Below are positions 1 to 12,046 of a stretch of 64,000 nt of DNA, piece by piece. The DNA is taken from the NCBI GenBank assembly GCA_032173965.1, contig CM063288.1, positions 11,574,501 through 11,638,500 of the forward strand, written 5' to 3'. The notes beneath the pieces were generated by a model that worked only from the letters and a program-made list of their open reading frames with translations, had not been told where the DNA came from and did no database searches. The stretch's first letter is position 1. The number at the start of each line of letters is the position of its first letter. The translations under genes were made by a program, and so were the position numbers. Source of the DNA: Sitta carolinensis (Eukaryota; Chordata; Aves; Passeriformes; Sittidae).

Positions 1-3000
1 TGCAACCATCTCTGACTTCTAAAAGCCTTTGGTGATACATAAAGTATGTACTGTATAAAACAGAATAGCAACATGGATTTATTTAATCTTTTCTGTATAT
101 AAAATGTGTTAAATTGTTCTTTTTCAGCATGAGCATATGCTAATACAGAGTTTTGTGAAAACTGTGTTTAAAAACTTGTACTCAAGCTAACGTGCTTGGA
201 TTATGTATAAATGGCTAAAACCATTGTGCTTCACATTGCCATGTCTATCGTATCAATGCCCTTGCTCATCTGATTCTAGGCCTGAAAAAGGAACAAAGCA
301 GAACGTTTGGTTTAGTAGATAGTTTGTTAGTTCAGTGCCAGCAAATACTTGTCTGCTGAAAAATACACTGAAATAACACTTGTTTAGGGCTTGCAGACTC
401 TCTGTGGATGTGAATAACTCACTTAACACCAGCTAGTCATTGGAAAATTGAAGCTGTGTGCCAGTGTGTGCTAATACAAGCTGCCTAATGTGCAAGTGCT
501 GCCCCTTGATCTCAGTGGATCTCTATTTGATCTGCAGTTTAGTATAATTCAAAGTGACATGAGCAAGAGCTCCTCTGCTCCATTGTGCCTTAAGTTATTA
601 AAAAGCACGTTTTTCTTAGACTGGCTGGTGATGCATTCAGATTATGATTGTGTTTGTCTAAAGTGAATAGATGTTAGTGAGGCTCTTCTCCAGGCTGATC
701 ACATGATAAAAGGCATTTATAGGCAGCGTTGGTGCATCAGACTGATGTCCAGACTGGAGACAGGAGTTTGCAAGTTTTTAACTGTAACTTCCTCTGAATG
801 TAGAGATATCTGTGAGGGCAGGTGCAGGGAGATGCACCTATTCCCTCATTCCTGCCTGGTCAGATGCAAGTGCCATCTCAGTTCAGCACTGCCTAGGCTC
901 TGCACCTCAGCAGTGGCTTTCAAGTGGTTGTGGAGGCCACCAGTAGGTTGGCAAAGCAATGCCTTGTAGAAAAACTAAGGGATGATCTGTAAGCCTGAGA
1001 GCTGTGGCCAAATTTAATTTTGAATTTACTTTCAGCTGCCCTCTGCCGAAAGGAATGCTCCTCTGATGACATCAAATAATGCGCTTTTAATTAGTTTCTG
1101 TTACTTGAAATAAAGAAATTGATCAAAATTTTTCTGCAAAAAGATACCATGTGTATTGTTTAGGTGATTGAGTTGAAATCTGTGTTTTCTTTGAATAATA
1201 CCAACTTTCCTGTTTGTCAAACCCAGACGATGCATAGTTGGGTGGGTGAGGATTTGCCAGCTAGGACAACTACAGCCTCCTCAGGGCCTGGTGAAGGAAA
1301 CTTGGAAGAGAAATGTAAACAGGTAGACTGAAAGCCTTGTGCACTAATCACACTAATTGTGTTTGCAGTCTCAACTCAACTGTCTAGCTGTGTAAAGAGA
1401 CCTGGACTGGGAGCCTGAAAAAAGTGTGTCTGTCTGAAAAAATTTTTGGCTTGGATGTGTTTTTTTCTGTTAACTCTTGTTGTAGTTCCTCATAAAGATC
1501 AGGGTACAAAGTCCCCTTCTTTTATGGGGCTACCAGTCTTGGATGCCCATCACCAACTGATGTTTGAGTAACTTGGAAACTGCCTTCTTCATGTAGCTCA
1601 GGCAACTATCTGCTTGGTCCACTGGCGCAGCAGCAGCAGCAATCATAAGGCACTTTTATTAACCTTAGGTCACTGACCACATTGCCTTTCTAAAATCAAT
1701 GGATTTTTCCACTTTGACTTGATCTGTTTGCTTAAAAGATTTCAAAGACACTTTATTATAATTCAGCCAAGTTGAAAAAGTTACAGATTTTGATAAATCT
1801 AACTATCATCCACCATCTAGGAAAAAATAAAAAGCAGATATTGCTGAAACATTTGTGTCCCTTTAGCTGTTGACACTGTTGGACAGCAGAAATTGCAGTG
1901 ACCTAAGCTTGAAACTTTGGGAGCTGCTACTGGCTTGTGGAACCTGATCTCTTACTGCATTGTGATAAGGAAAATAATAAAGTTACATAAGCAATCATTT
2001 GCAAATGATTCAAAAACCTGACACTGAGCCAGACCCCCTCTCTAGCACAGTCAGTCTCTGAAGTGACTGGAGTTTCTCCAGCTGAAGCCAGCAGAGAATG
2101 GCTTCATTAAGATTAGATAATCTGTAGAGTCTACGTTATATGTCACCGAAAGAGATGGATTAGTGTTCTGTACTAATGGTACAGGGACACAAAGGCAAGG
2201 GAAAAATGCAGATATGACTTTCTTGAGACTATATATCAACAAGCATGAATGTTGCATGGAGAATGTTTGTACATTGTGTACAGAAGGTTTTTTTATTGCT
2301 TGTTATATTTATTTACTCTGACAGTCATCTAATGAATCAAAGATTTTCAGAAGACGTCCAGAAATTCAGAGATTATTAAGAAGTCTCTGGTTTGTCACAA
2401 GCTGAAAATCCACAGATTTAAAATGCTTAGAAACATTATCTGTAGATGTCCTTTGATTAGGTAAAAATATGCTAGATAAGTGAAACTTAGAGGATTATCA
2501 AGTGTGTCCAGATCTAACTATTACAACAGATGTGGAACTGCTGCTCCTGATGATGCTCTTCATTACTGAAATAAAATTGCTTGTACTAGAAGCATTGCAG
2601 GAGTGAAATTTGGAGCATGTTACAAATGTGATTTCAGGCTAGCATGGACCTTCCAGCTTTTGAGACCAGTGAGTAACAGTGTTGATCTTACGGTGATAGG
2701 GACCAAGACCTTTGTGTATTAAATATTAAGGAGGGAATTATGGACGCACTTTCAAATAATAACTTTTGCCGGAAATAAACCTGGAAGTGCTGTTGAATGT
2801 CTGATAATTTAGAATGTAGAATTTAGAAAGAACACAGGTTTTACCCATGTAACTCCAGTGTTGCCTTTCAGAGCTTTACTGGAGCACCACTTGCAGGATG
2901 TAGTAGTCCTTGGCTTTATTTCAAAGGCAAATAAACTATAGGGCTGTTTTCTTCAAGGCCACAGAAGATCATGAGCATAAGGAGCTACTGTTAAGCACTT

Positions 3001-5544
3001 CATTCAAAGCCCAGTGACTATTTACAGGTGACAGGAAAGCTGCTGAAGAGCACTGGGTGTACAGAATTCTGGCAGACACTCCTAAAGACAAGCTGTATTT
3101 TGTGCAAAGAGGGAGGGCAAACATAGTTCTGTTTTTATTAAAGCCAAAACGCAGAAGTGGAGCAAAACTCTAGTGACCTCTGAGACCTGAAACTTCTCAC
3201 AGCTACTCCTGTAGGACCATGTCTGTGCTGTTAGTGTTTGGGGTGGGGCTTTGCTGAAGGTTTCGCTCAGATCTCTGAGATGCATCTCGAACATCGCTGT
3301 TGGGCAGTCTTGACTTACCAGTTGGTAACTCCAGATATTCTAATGTCTAAGCAGTCTCTCAGTCTGTAAACCTTGTTGATCAGTTTATGTGGGTTTTGGT
3401 TTGAGGGTTTTTTGGTTTTGTTGTTTTGGTTTTTTGGGGGGTTTTTATCTCAATGAATGTGAGATCTGCTTGTTCTGACACACAGGATCTGCATGTCCAC
3501 TCCTAACTGTCGAGGATACGCATGCTGTTCACCAGCGCGAATGTACGTTGGCATGACTTGTCACTTTGCATTCAGTTCAACTTGCTGTTCCTTGTTCTGA
3601 GATCTCTTGTGTGCAGTCATATTTTTATTACAGAAAATACTGTGCTGGTGAAAGCTTAAATGTTCTTGGATCAAAATGGACAGAAATACATTCCTTGTTG
3701 GATACCAGGCAGGCTTCATGGCAGAGTTGTCCAAAACTTCAGGTCAGAGGAGGGTTGCTGAGATGGAGTTGAGAAAGCCCCAGGGAAAACTGTCTCCCCA
3801 TGTCTTTCATCCTTAGATCTTTAGAATGGAGTGAATAATGACATACTGTTTCTGTTCAAGTCAGTGAGAGTTTTGGCAGGAGAGGCAGCATGATCCATCT
3901 GGAATGAAGTCTGAAGAGCTGTTGTTTGCTGCAGTTCTTGGAAGCCCGTTGAGTGTTGTGGGCCTTGGTTCCTTTGTTGGCCATATGAAAAGGATGATTC
4001 CAACTTTCATGGATGGAAAATGTTTTTATATACCAAGCTGTGTTAGTTGCTGCTGATGGCAGAAGAAACTATAGCCTGAATTGCAGTTTGCACACTGAAA
4101 CAATGAGTGAAGCTGTGATTCCCCTCCACTTTGAAGAGTGCTTGTGTACCCAGGTTTATCATCTGTGAGGAATTCCGCTCCACAGGGAATTGCAGATACA
4201 ATTAATTATGGCAGCTTTGTGAGCACGTTACTTACTAAAAAATCCTTCTTTAAAGTGATGAGAACAATGAATGTACATTTATTCCCACAGCAGTGAATTA
4301 CATTTGTAGCCTTTTTAAAGTTATTTTTCATTTTTAGGAGACCTTAGAAAGTTCCTGAAAGGGTCAAACCCAAGTTTCTGCTCTTCCTAAGCATATGTGT
4401 GTATTTTTCAAAAAAAGAGTGTGTGTGTATCTTTGCTGCTTAGCTTTGTGAGTCCAAGCCACTGCTTTGTGTCCAGATATGTATTCTGGAAATTGATGTG
4501 TCAATGCCTACACCCTCCTTGCAGAAGCTGCTGCTGCAGACTATCAGAGGTCCTTCACAATTGCTTCATTTTTATTGTTCTTTTTATCTATGTTTGTATG
4601 TTTGTATACCTTTGAAGTAAAGTCAGGGAAAAGCCCACAGATTTGGTGCATCCTCACAGGTTGGATGCTGCTGGGGAAGTCTAGTTAGGAACACGTGATG
4701 TTAATTACTTTTTCAGGTCTGCACACTGTGATTTATTCTGCTTCCATTCCCATTTGATTCTATTGCCATAGTTCAGGATCTGCAGAGCTATATGTTTGCT
4801 AATGGATTAGGGGATATCCTGTTCTGGCAGGAGTCCTCTGAGGCACATAAAGCAAACCCTGTCCAGTGAAATTAATGGTAGAATTCTCAATTGCTTCAGT
4901 GGTACCTTGGTTTCACTTACTAAATTTAGGAAAATTGGTGGGATTTAGCCTGTCCATGGTCAGAGAATGGTGGTTGTCACCATACTCATTAATCTTCCAC
5001 ACAGATGGAGTCTTTTAGCTGAAGCAGCCTGAGTAGTCAGGACTTACAAGGAGAGGTGGATTATGTGTTTGATGAAACAAACTTGGGTTCCCTAGGAAGA
5101 GAAGATGTTGGGTGGGAAGAGAACTCATCTCATTCAAACTTAAAAAGCTCGGGAATGACAAATTGCAGTCCTAGAGTCTTCATGCTTGTTTGAACTTCTA
5201 GTTGTATTTGTTTTCAGTAAATCTTTGCAGTAACTTGTTCCATTGAAATATGTGCTGGATAGGACAATGGTTAGAGTTTCTCACTAGCTGTGAATAGCTG
5301 TACACTTCATATCTCGGAAGATAATAAAAATGCAGAAAGATAGTTAAGCTTTAAGAACTAAACCTAACTATTGCTGTTAGTAATTTGTTACGATATATCA
5401 CAAAGATCATTCCAAAGATTTATCTGGTAGGGGAGTTTTCTTTTTGAATGAAACACACATCATTTACTGTAAGGATCACTACCAAGAGAATGCATGCTCT
5501 TTTCAAAGAACAAAAACTGATGGTCTCTTTTTTCTTCTTTTCAG
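1..5544 (+). other. CLASP1 intron (5' end outside window)
   Basis: This is the 3' part of the intron before the exon at 5545. I looked for the expected preceding exon (end of TOG3, a peptide ending near SSDVRK) and did not find it, so it should lie before base 1. Contents: an 18-bp perfect palindrome at 1993-2010 and a G/T-rich stretch at 3391-3447. No repeat family was recognised. Short ORFs of 60-88 codons here have no recognisable protein features and look like chance. Confidence 0.8.
1993..2010. repeat. 18-bp perfect palindrome, octamer-like core
   Basis: The sequence AATCATTTGCAAATGATT equals its own reverse complement over 18 bases and stops pairing at the next base on each side. The core ATTTGCAAAT resembles two overlapping POU octamer-like half sites. 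The symmetry is seen; protein binding is inference. Confidence 0.6.
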
Positions 5545-5688
5545 GCAGCACAAATAGTCCTGATTTCTCTCTTTGAATTGAACACTCCTGAGTTTACCAT
5601 GTTACTTGGTGCCTTGCCAAAAACATTCCAGGATGGTGCTACCAAGCTCCTGCACAACCACCTCAAGAACTCCAGTAACACCAGTGTG
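5545..5688 (+). CDS. CLASP1: CLASP1 coding exon: end of TOG3 domain
   Basis: The acceptor is ttttcag at 5538-5544 and the donor GTGAGA follows 5688. The 144 nt read in phase 0 as 48 codons starting AAQIVLISLFELN and ending LLHNHLKNSSNTSV. This matches the last HEAT-like helices of the third TOG-type domain of CLASP1, including the conserved TPEFTMLLGALPKTFQDGA. Phase 0 at both ends fits a preceding exon that ends in DVRK, which is upstream of the window. Full identity to the expected vertebrate sequence over the helical part leaves little doubt. Confidence 0.97.
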
Positions 5689-6914
5689 GTGAGAGGCCCT
5701 TGTCCTTGCAAACAGCAGAGTCCCAGACAGCAGCTCATTGATAAGCTGTTGCAGATGTTCAGTTTGAATTATCTGTAACTGTTGTCTTGAAGCAAAATGG
5801 CAACAGAGGCTTTTGTTTGATGTTGCTTTTAATAGGGACCATTAAAATAAAAAACTCAGTTATTTTAAAATTTAATATAGTCCTAATGAGAAGAGATTAA
5901 AAAATGACTGAGAAGTGCATTAAAATTGGTGGGGTTTGTGTTTTCAAGTTGGTGGTGCTCTTGAAAGTCCTGCCAGTAACGACTTTTTGACTAAAGCAGA
6001 TCCTGATACCACAGATTTTCTGGGTTTATGACTGTTGTTGAGATCAATTTAATGACAGTTACACTGTCTGTTAAGAAGCTTGCAGGATCTTTAATGTGAC
6101 CTACAAGGTCACCTCAGTCTATGCCTATTACCTTACATTTTGCTTTTATATGAAGCTCTTACATATTTTTATTTCACTGAAGGAATATGTTGGTAGATTT
6201 AAATAGAAAATTTCTTTCCTGTCCCAGTGCCACAAGGATTAGGGATTTTTTTGGCTTTTTAATGTGGAAATCTTGTGAACTTTCTGGAATTTGGACCCTC
6301 CTATCTTTGCACTTTCACAGGGCTAAGTAGAATTTAGTGTAAGCCAGAACTGCAGTGTTAGGCTTCCAGGCAAATGGTCTGGATTCTCTAATACTTTTGA
6401 CTCTATGTGAAAAGTGTCAGAATTGAGGGCAATTTCATTTTGCTGTGGTAAAAAAGATCATGCAGGCCAGTGGAAAAATGGTAAGTTAGACTGCTTACTT
6501 ATGCTCCTAACAAGCATAATCAGAATGCTTTAGACAATGTGGAAAATAGCTGTGTAATTAGAATACTAAATTGCCAGGATAATGGTGAGCATATTTTGGA
6601 GCCTTGCAAATTTTGTTTGAGAAGCTGGATTGATGAACCATTTGTCTGGCAATATTTGTGGGCCATACGTGCTGTGTATTTAAATTGTGGGTTATAGATG
6701 AGTGCACATACACTTTCTTTATCCTCAGAGTCATATCTTCAGGAGCTTATTAATGACTACATGGACCATGCCTGCAGATTTTTAGGTCAAGAGGCATAAT
6801 CAAAACTGCAGCACTAAGCTTGTCTAGAGCAAACAGACACTGTTTGGACCTGTTGTACTCCTGTCTGTGCATTGCAACATGTTGCTAATCCCTGTCTTCC
6901 TGCTTCTGTGTCAG
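5689..6914 (+). other. CLASP1 intron
   Basis: 1.2-kb AT-rich intron between the TOG3-end exon and the serine-rich linker exon. The in-frame run-on past the donor (peptide VRGPCPCKQQ and on) is intronic read-through, not a gene. I see no repeat or RNA gene. Confidence 0.85.
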
Positions 6915-7020
6915 GGTTCCCCCAGCAATACCTTGGTCGGACTCCTTCTCGGCACTCCAGCAGCAGAACCAGCCCCTTAACTTCACCTACCAACTGTTCC
7001 CATGGTGGACTGTCTCCAAG
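6915..7020 (+). CDS. CLASP1: CLASP1 linker exon with one-base frame break
   Basis: The acceptor is tgtgtcag at 6907-6914 and the donor GTAATG follows 7020. The first six codons read GSPSNT in phase 0. After base 6932 the frame jumps: the continuation that matches vertebrate CLASP1 (GRTPSRHSSSRTSPLTSP, then TNCSHGGLSP and a split Ser) is read one base off. The conserved exon should be 107 nt (35 codons + 2) to join the next exons in phase 2; this one is 106. Read as it stands, the frame meets TAA at 6978-6980. A base of the Ile codon expected between ACC and GGT appears to be missing. The exon is otherwise intact, so an assembly error or a rare allele is likelier than gene decay. It encodes part of the Ser/Pro/Arg-rich linker after TOG3. 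Confidence 0.9.
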
Positions 7021-7938
7021 GTAATGTGGCAGGCTAATTAAATCCCTTGCAAAATACTAAAGGATTTCAACACCGAGTGTGCATTTGCAGAATATGACTC
7101 ACTTTGAAAGCAAAAACAAGACAAGTTTACAGTAGATTTCTGCAAAGAAGCAGTGTTTGAACATGATATGTGGCTGGTGATTGACTTCAGTGTTCCAGTA
7201 CTCATGCTGTCTGTGTAATCTTAATGTCTTTTCTTGTCATATTAGTTTTCTTTCGTGGTCATCTTCAGAATTATGTTTGTGGGTAATAAAGGTAATATTA
7301 ATTGGCAGCATTAGAAAGAAGGTCTTGTCGAGATTGCATATGTCACAAAGTCTGTGATGACTCTCGGAACAGGAGTTTCAGATTGTGCCTGTTTTTAAGG
7401 TGTGGACTTGTAATCAGTAATGCTTCTGACTATAGTACAGGGCTTGTGCTGCTGAGAGAAGTGCTGCTGTTCCCTTCTTACTCTTTGTGAGGATGCAGGA
7501 CAAGCAGAGGTGGTGACTGTTTCAGTGCTGAATACCTCCCACATTGCTCACCTGGCTCCTCACCAGCAGAGCAGTGGCCTGGTCTTTTGGGCAGCAGGTC
7601 TTTTGGAACCAGGTGTTTTGCTGAAGCTGCAGGTGCTACCCTAGAATATATTGGTCCACTCCAAAATCTTGTATTCAGCCAGCATGGGCTCTTGGCTGGG
7701 AATGTGGATGTTTCACAGCATGGAAACTTAGAGCAGGGGCAGTGACACTGTAAACCGTGTGTTCTGGGACCATAGAAATATTGGAGGAAAGCAGCAAGCT
7801 GTTACCTGGACAAGCTCTGGTTCATGCTGGAAAAGTTTAAATTCTGCTGTCCTTGTCTGCCTGTCGTCTTCATGACAGGTTGTTGAAGAAACATAAGGAG
7901 CCATGTTGGGTGAGGACTGCAGTTCATAGTGCAGTATA

Positions 7939-7982
7939 GTAGTTTACACTGAAATCTGTTGTAGTTTACATTGAAATCTGTT
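7939..7982. repeat. 22-bp direct tandem repeat, two copies
   Basis: The unit GTAGTTTACAYTGAAATCTGTT occurs at 7939-7960 and 7961-7982 with one difference (C versus T). It looks like a simple local duplication inside an intron. No function is evident. Confidence 0.85.
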
Positions 7983-10900
7983 GATCTACCCTTGTTACTT
8001 GCAAAACTCTCTCTGAAGGGATGCTTAGACATGTGAGTTCCAGAGTGTCAGGAAAAGTGAAGGCCTTTAGCATTTAATAAATAATTATACTAATTCAAGC
8101 AGCATAGGAATCATTGGGGTTTCCTGAGAAAATTTTGTATATCTAAATACATCTTTGTGACTTCTAAATCTGCTGTAATTCAAAACTAAACCAAGAGTTT
8201 GCAAGGCAAAGTCGAGTTGCCTATTACGAGTTTTTTCCACAAAGGTTTCATTAAGAAATTAAGTGGTAGAGTTTCAGGGGAATGGTTCCAACTATGTTGC
8301 TTCCTTTTTGACTAGCTTGAGCATTGTTGCCCTGCTGATTTCTGTCATGGGAAATTATTAACTGTGTCTCCCTGTGGTTACGTTGTGGTTTTGTTGGCCA
8401 TGTTTGCATGTGGCACTTATTTTCTAATTCCACAACCTTTTACCATGCTTTTTGTGCCATTGGGACACAATTGTTTATTGCCACTTCACTCACTGTTTTC
8501 TATTTGTCTTTGCTTTCTTCTCACCTCTTGATGTCAGGAGGCAAATATCAAAGTATTGATTAAAGCGTCCAGTGTACATTATTGCTGTTGCCTTCTAGCA
8601 TTTTGGGTTTAGAAACTGAAGGCTGTTTTTCCATATGTGATTTGTTTTCAAGGGCTACTTTGCGAGGGCGTATGATTTCCAGAGCATTCTGCCATGGATG
8701 CAGTTGGCCAGGAATTTCCTTTAGAAAACAATCATTCTTTCCATTTTCTATAGAGTTCTTGGAGGTGTTTAATCAAAAATTTAGGCATCTTTTTGAGAAG
8801 TGCGCCCTGCTTCCTTGTTGGATTTAGTTATTCAAGAGTGATGTTTAAAAGTTACTCTTCAGTTATAGGTAAAGGTGGAAGCTGCTATGTCCCTTTAAAA
8901 TATTTGGAAGGGAGAAGCTGTGTTTTTTTTGTGAGCTGTAACAGTATTTGCAGATTTTTGCCATTTGTGAAAAGGCAGTGGCAGTACTGCAAATCAGGGG
9001 CAGTAGCTTGTGATGCTCTGCTGGGCTGCATCCTTTTTGAAAATGTCTTCTGTAGCACAGTTTGGGCATGGTCCTGACTTTCAGGGAGAGTTTAGCTCTG
9101 GCTGTCTTTCTTTCAGAGAAGAGGCTTTGAAAGATGTGCTGACAGATTGTGGTAAGCAGGGTATGCTGCAGTATTGCATTCTTCAGTACAGGTGCTTCAG
9201 TGTCATGTTCCCATTTCAAATGCTTTTCATTTGCTATCCAGCATTGCTGTGAAATGTCACTTTCCACTCTACAAACTCAGAACATAAGCACGCCCGGGTC
9301 ATTCTGATCGCAGTGCAAAAGGGTAAAGATTCAGTTTCTTTGTGTAGCTCTCCTCCAAAAGTAGGCTTGGCTTCACATTTTCCTAGGACCTGCTGCCAAA
9401 GGTTTGTAGTCAGGTTGTGTATTCCCATGGCCTCCTGGGGTGCTTTCTGTGCAGGCGCTGCTTACCTTGTCCCTGCTCATGTCTTGTACAGGCAGCCTGA
9501 GTGTTCTCAGTGGAAGGATTATCTCCAGTTCTTAATGCCAGCTTTGGTTTTGATTATGTTTTGCTTGTATTTTGTTTCTTGATTCACAGACTGGAGTCAA
9601 ATCTAGAGGCATGCATGTCTTTGGAGCTGGGATATGTGTAGAAAGGGTGTTTGAGTCCTGTAGGAACATGAAAATGCTGCTAAGCATAGCTGCTCTCCCA
9701 TATTACTAAAGGTTTGTGGGCAATATCCTCAACATTAGTCAGCAAGGTTTCATTGACACAGATTTACTGTATTATGTGTGTATTCCAGATGACTGATTTT
9801 TTGGGAGTTGTGTGTATGTATATTTATGTGTACATGTATTTGGGCTCTCTGGATACATTTTGAATGTTTTCGCTGAAGTGGACTCTGCAAACAGCTTCTT
9901 TGCCTGTCCAGATGATAACATCTGCTTAAGTATCCCCTGAAGTGTTCAGGAGGGTAGCATGCTTTCAGGGTCTTGGACAGAGTCCTTTCTCATGCCTTCA
10001 TTTATTCCCTTCAGTTCTACTTCATGGTCACTATAACATATCCACTACATCTGTGAGTTACTTCAGCATTTGTATTTGGGTTTTTTTTTTTCCTTGAGTA
10101 GTTTTAGTTTTTGGCGAGAGGAATTATGCAAGAAAGATGTGCTTTCTGAAAAAGAAAACAGGGAAGGGCACTTGGGAAGACTGAAAATAATAGGAAAAAA
10201 ACCAGAGACTTTAGACTGAAAGAGAAAAATGTTTCTTAGGCAAACCACAGATAAATGGCTCAGGTTTGTGTTGGACAGAGAAAATCTTCTGAGATTTAAT
10301 AAATTATGTTGTAGTACAAAAAGGAAAACGCTAAGTTGTGAAGTCCTTTGGTGTTAGAATTCTGTTCTGAATGGTAAATCAACTTATGCACACTTGAATG
10401 TTACATTCAGTTTGGGAATTTTCACCTAGAATTTTGTAGGAGTAATTGAAGGAATATCAAATGAATACATTTGGAGTGAGTTTCTGCCATTATTAGTAGC
10501 CCAGAAGCCTGCGATTAGTTTTGGTTATTAAAAACAAATAAACAAAAATCACCCAAAATTAAAAAAAGCAATTTAGTCTTTCAAAGATCTTAAGATGAAA
10601 TGCATCAGAATAAAAGGCTACAATTTTATCTGGCTATCTAAGTTTACATGATTGCTATTTCACTGATAATAAAAAATACCATTAAAATCCAAATTTGACA
10701 CTTTCAGTATTAAGTTGAGCGAGCAAAGGCATGGAAACAGAATTAAAATAAGCCACTCACTTTATACAATAAGAACTAGCCTGCATTGTTTGGTGGCCCA
10801 TGTTCCGGTAGGTGAGACCTGAGCTGTGAGACATCTGATCAGCAGTCTGGGAGTCTGGGCTATTTCCTTGATAATATTGGCATGTAATAGCTGTGGGATT

Positions 10901-11857
10901 TGATTGCTGGTTAATGAGTGAAATTCTTGACACTGCTCTTCAGAGGAGATTTTTAGCTGGCTTTGCTGCTATTCGCACTAGAGCAGTTCTTGACTTGTTT
11001 GTCACTTCTCATGTGAAAGTATCTTTCACTTGCATATGTACAAATACAATTATCCAAGGCAATGTGCTGAAATGTAATAGAAACAAACTGGTGTTGTGAA
11101 TACTCCACCAGCTCAAGCATCTATTCTTATTTAGAAGGTGATTTTGAAAATCCATAATGGGAAAAGGACAACAGCAGAGGTTAGACAAATTGACACAGGA
11201 ATGGATGTCTTGACCCAAAGACACAGGGTCATACAATAACTTAAAGGGGCCTGTGAAAGTTTAAGAAGTCATCTGAATCAATTCACAGGCTGGTTTCACC
11301 CAGTCGTGGTTTGCTGAGACCTGGGCAGACTCCATGAGACCTTTGCAGTCTAGACTGACTTTCACTTGCTGCATATTTGGGTTCAGTATGAATCTGATGA
11401 AACAGGATCAGATCTTAAGCCCTGCAAAGGTTTTCTGATTGTGTAGGGCCTGATGGCAGGCTTTTGTAGAGGCACCAAGAGACAAATTTTACAAGGTACC
11501 TTCAGGTGTCTAATAAAAATTAAATTCCAACTTTCCTTTCTTCAGGGAAATCTTGTTGCTTAGAAATACCTGCTTAGAGTTTGAATACACATGTGGCCAG
11601 GGATTGTTTCTGTAGAACATTAAAAATGGAGTTGTTTATAGAGGCTATATCCATTTGTAAAATCTAGTGGTTAGCACAAGCAGGGACTGGATTTTCTCTG
11701 AATCATAGTATGTTAGGAATAAAAATGGAAATGAATAATAAAGGCCAAAACAAAGACTTGTGAGGCGCAATGGAGTATTCTTGTTTAATTTTGTTTCTAT
11801 TAATTTTTTTCTCTCTCCAAGGCAGCATGACAGCACTAAGCCACTCAGATTATAGTT

Positions 11858-11929
11858 TCTTTTTTTTTTTCCCCTCCCTCTCCTTTCTCTGTTTTTTTCT
11901 CTCTTTCGTTTCTCCTCTGGTCACGGCAG
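11858..11929 (+). promoter_or_regulatory. Extended polypyrimidine tract and 3' splice site of CLASP1 alternative exon
   Basis: From 11858 to about 11919 the sequence is almost entirely C and T, including TTTCTCTG and CTCTCTTTC blocks, followed by the acceptor CAG at 11927-11929. The best branch-site-like sequence (CACTAAG) lies near 11835-11841, some 90 nt from the acceptor. A long tract with a distant branch site is typical of exons repressed by PTB-type proteins (general knowledge); actual regulation is inferred. Confidence 0.6.
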
Positions 11930-12046
11930 TCGGCTCTGGGGTTGGAGTGCAGATGGGCTGTCGAAGCACCCCCCTCCCCTTTCTCAGCCTAACTCCATCC
12001 CCACTGCTCCTTCCCACAAGACTTTCAGACGCTCTTACTCTCCCAG
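11930..12046 (+). CDS. CLASP1: CLASP1 alternative in-frame exon (RLWGWSADG)
   Basis: 117 nt with acceptor GGCAG at 11925-11929 and donor GTAACA after 12046. Read with the split Ser codon (phase 2 in, phase 2 out) it gives RLWGWSADGLSKHPPPLSQP followed by NSIPTAPSHKTFRRSYSP. This matches an alternatively spliced segment I recall from mammalian CLASP1 isoforms. Its length is a multiple of three, so inclusion or skipping keeps frame: the preceding exon ends SPS and the next starts MLDYD either way. The insert is proline- and serine-rich with a basic RR, in the linker between TOG3 and the C-terminal domain. Confidence 0.93.

Larger units (their letters stand above)
7021..11929 (+). other. CLASP1 intron, ends in long polypyrimidine tract
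   Basis: 4.9-kb intron. Contents: a two-copy 22-bp tandem repeat (7939-7982), a T-run at 10081-10091, and at its 3' end a tract of about 62 nearly pure pyrimidines (11858-11919). Open frames of 80-134 codons around 8580-9580 overlap on both strands, show no protein features and no splice logic, and are not called. Confidence 0.8.

Noticed and set aside
5578..5778. Stand-alone 66-residue protein starting MNTPEF
   Set aside because: It is an internal part of the CLASP1 exon plus intronic read-through after the donor at 5689.
8582..9582. Cluster of overlapping 80-134-codon frames in a CLASP1 intron
   Set aside because: Frames overlap on both strands with no conserved peptide, no splice sites in suitable phase and no retroelement motif (no reverse transcriptase residues).
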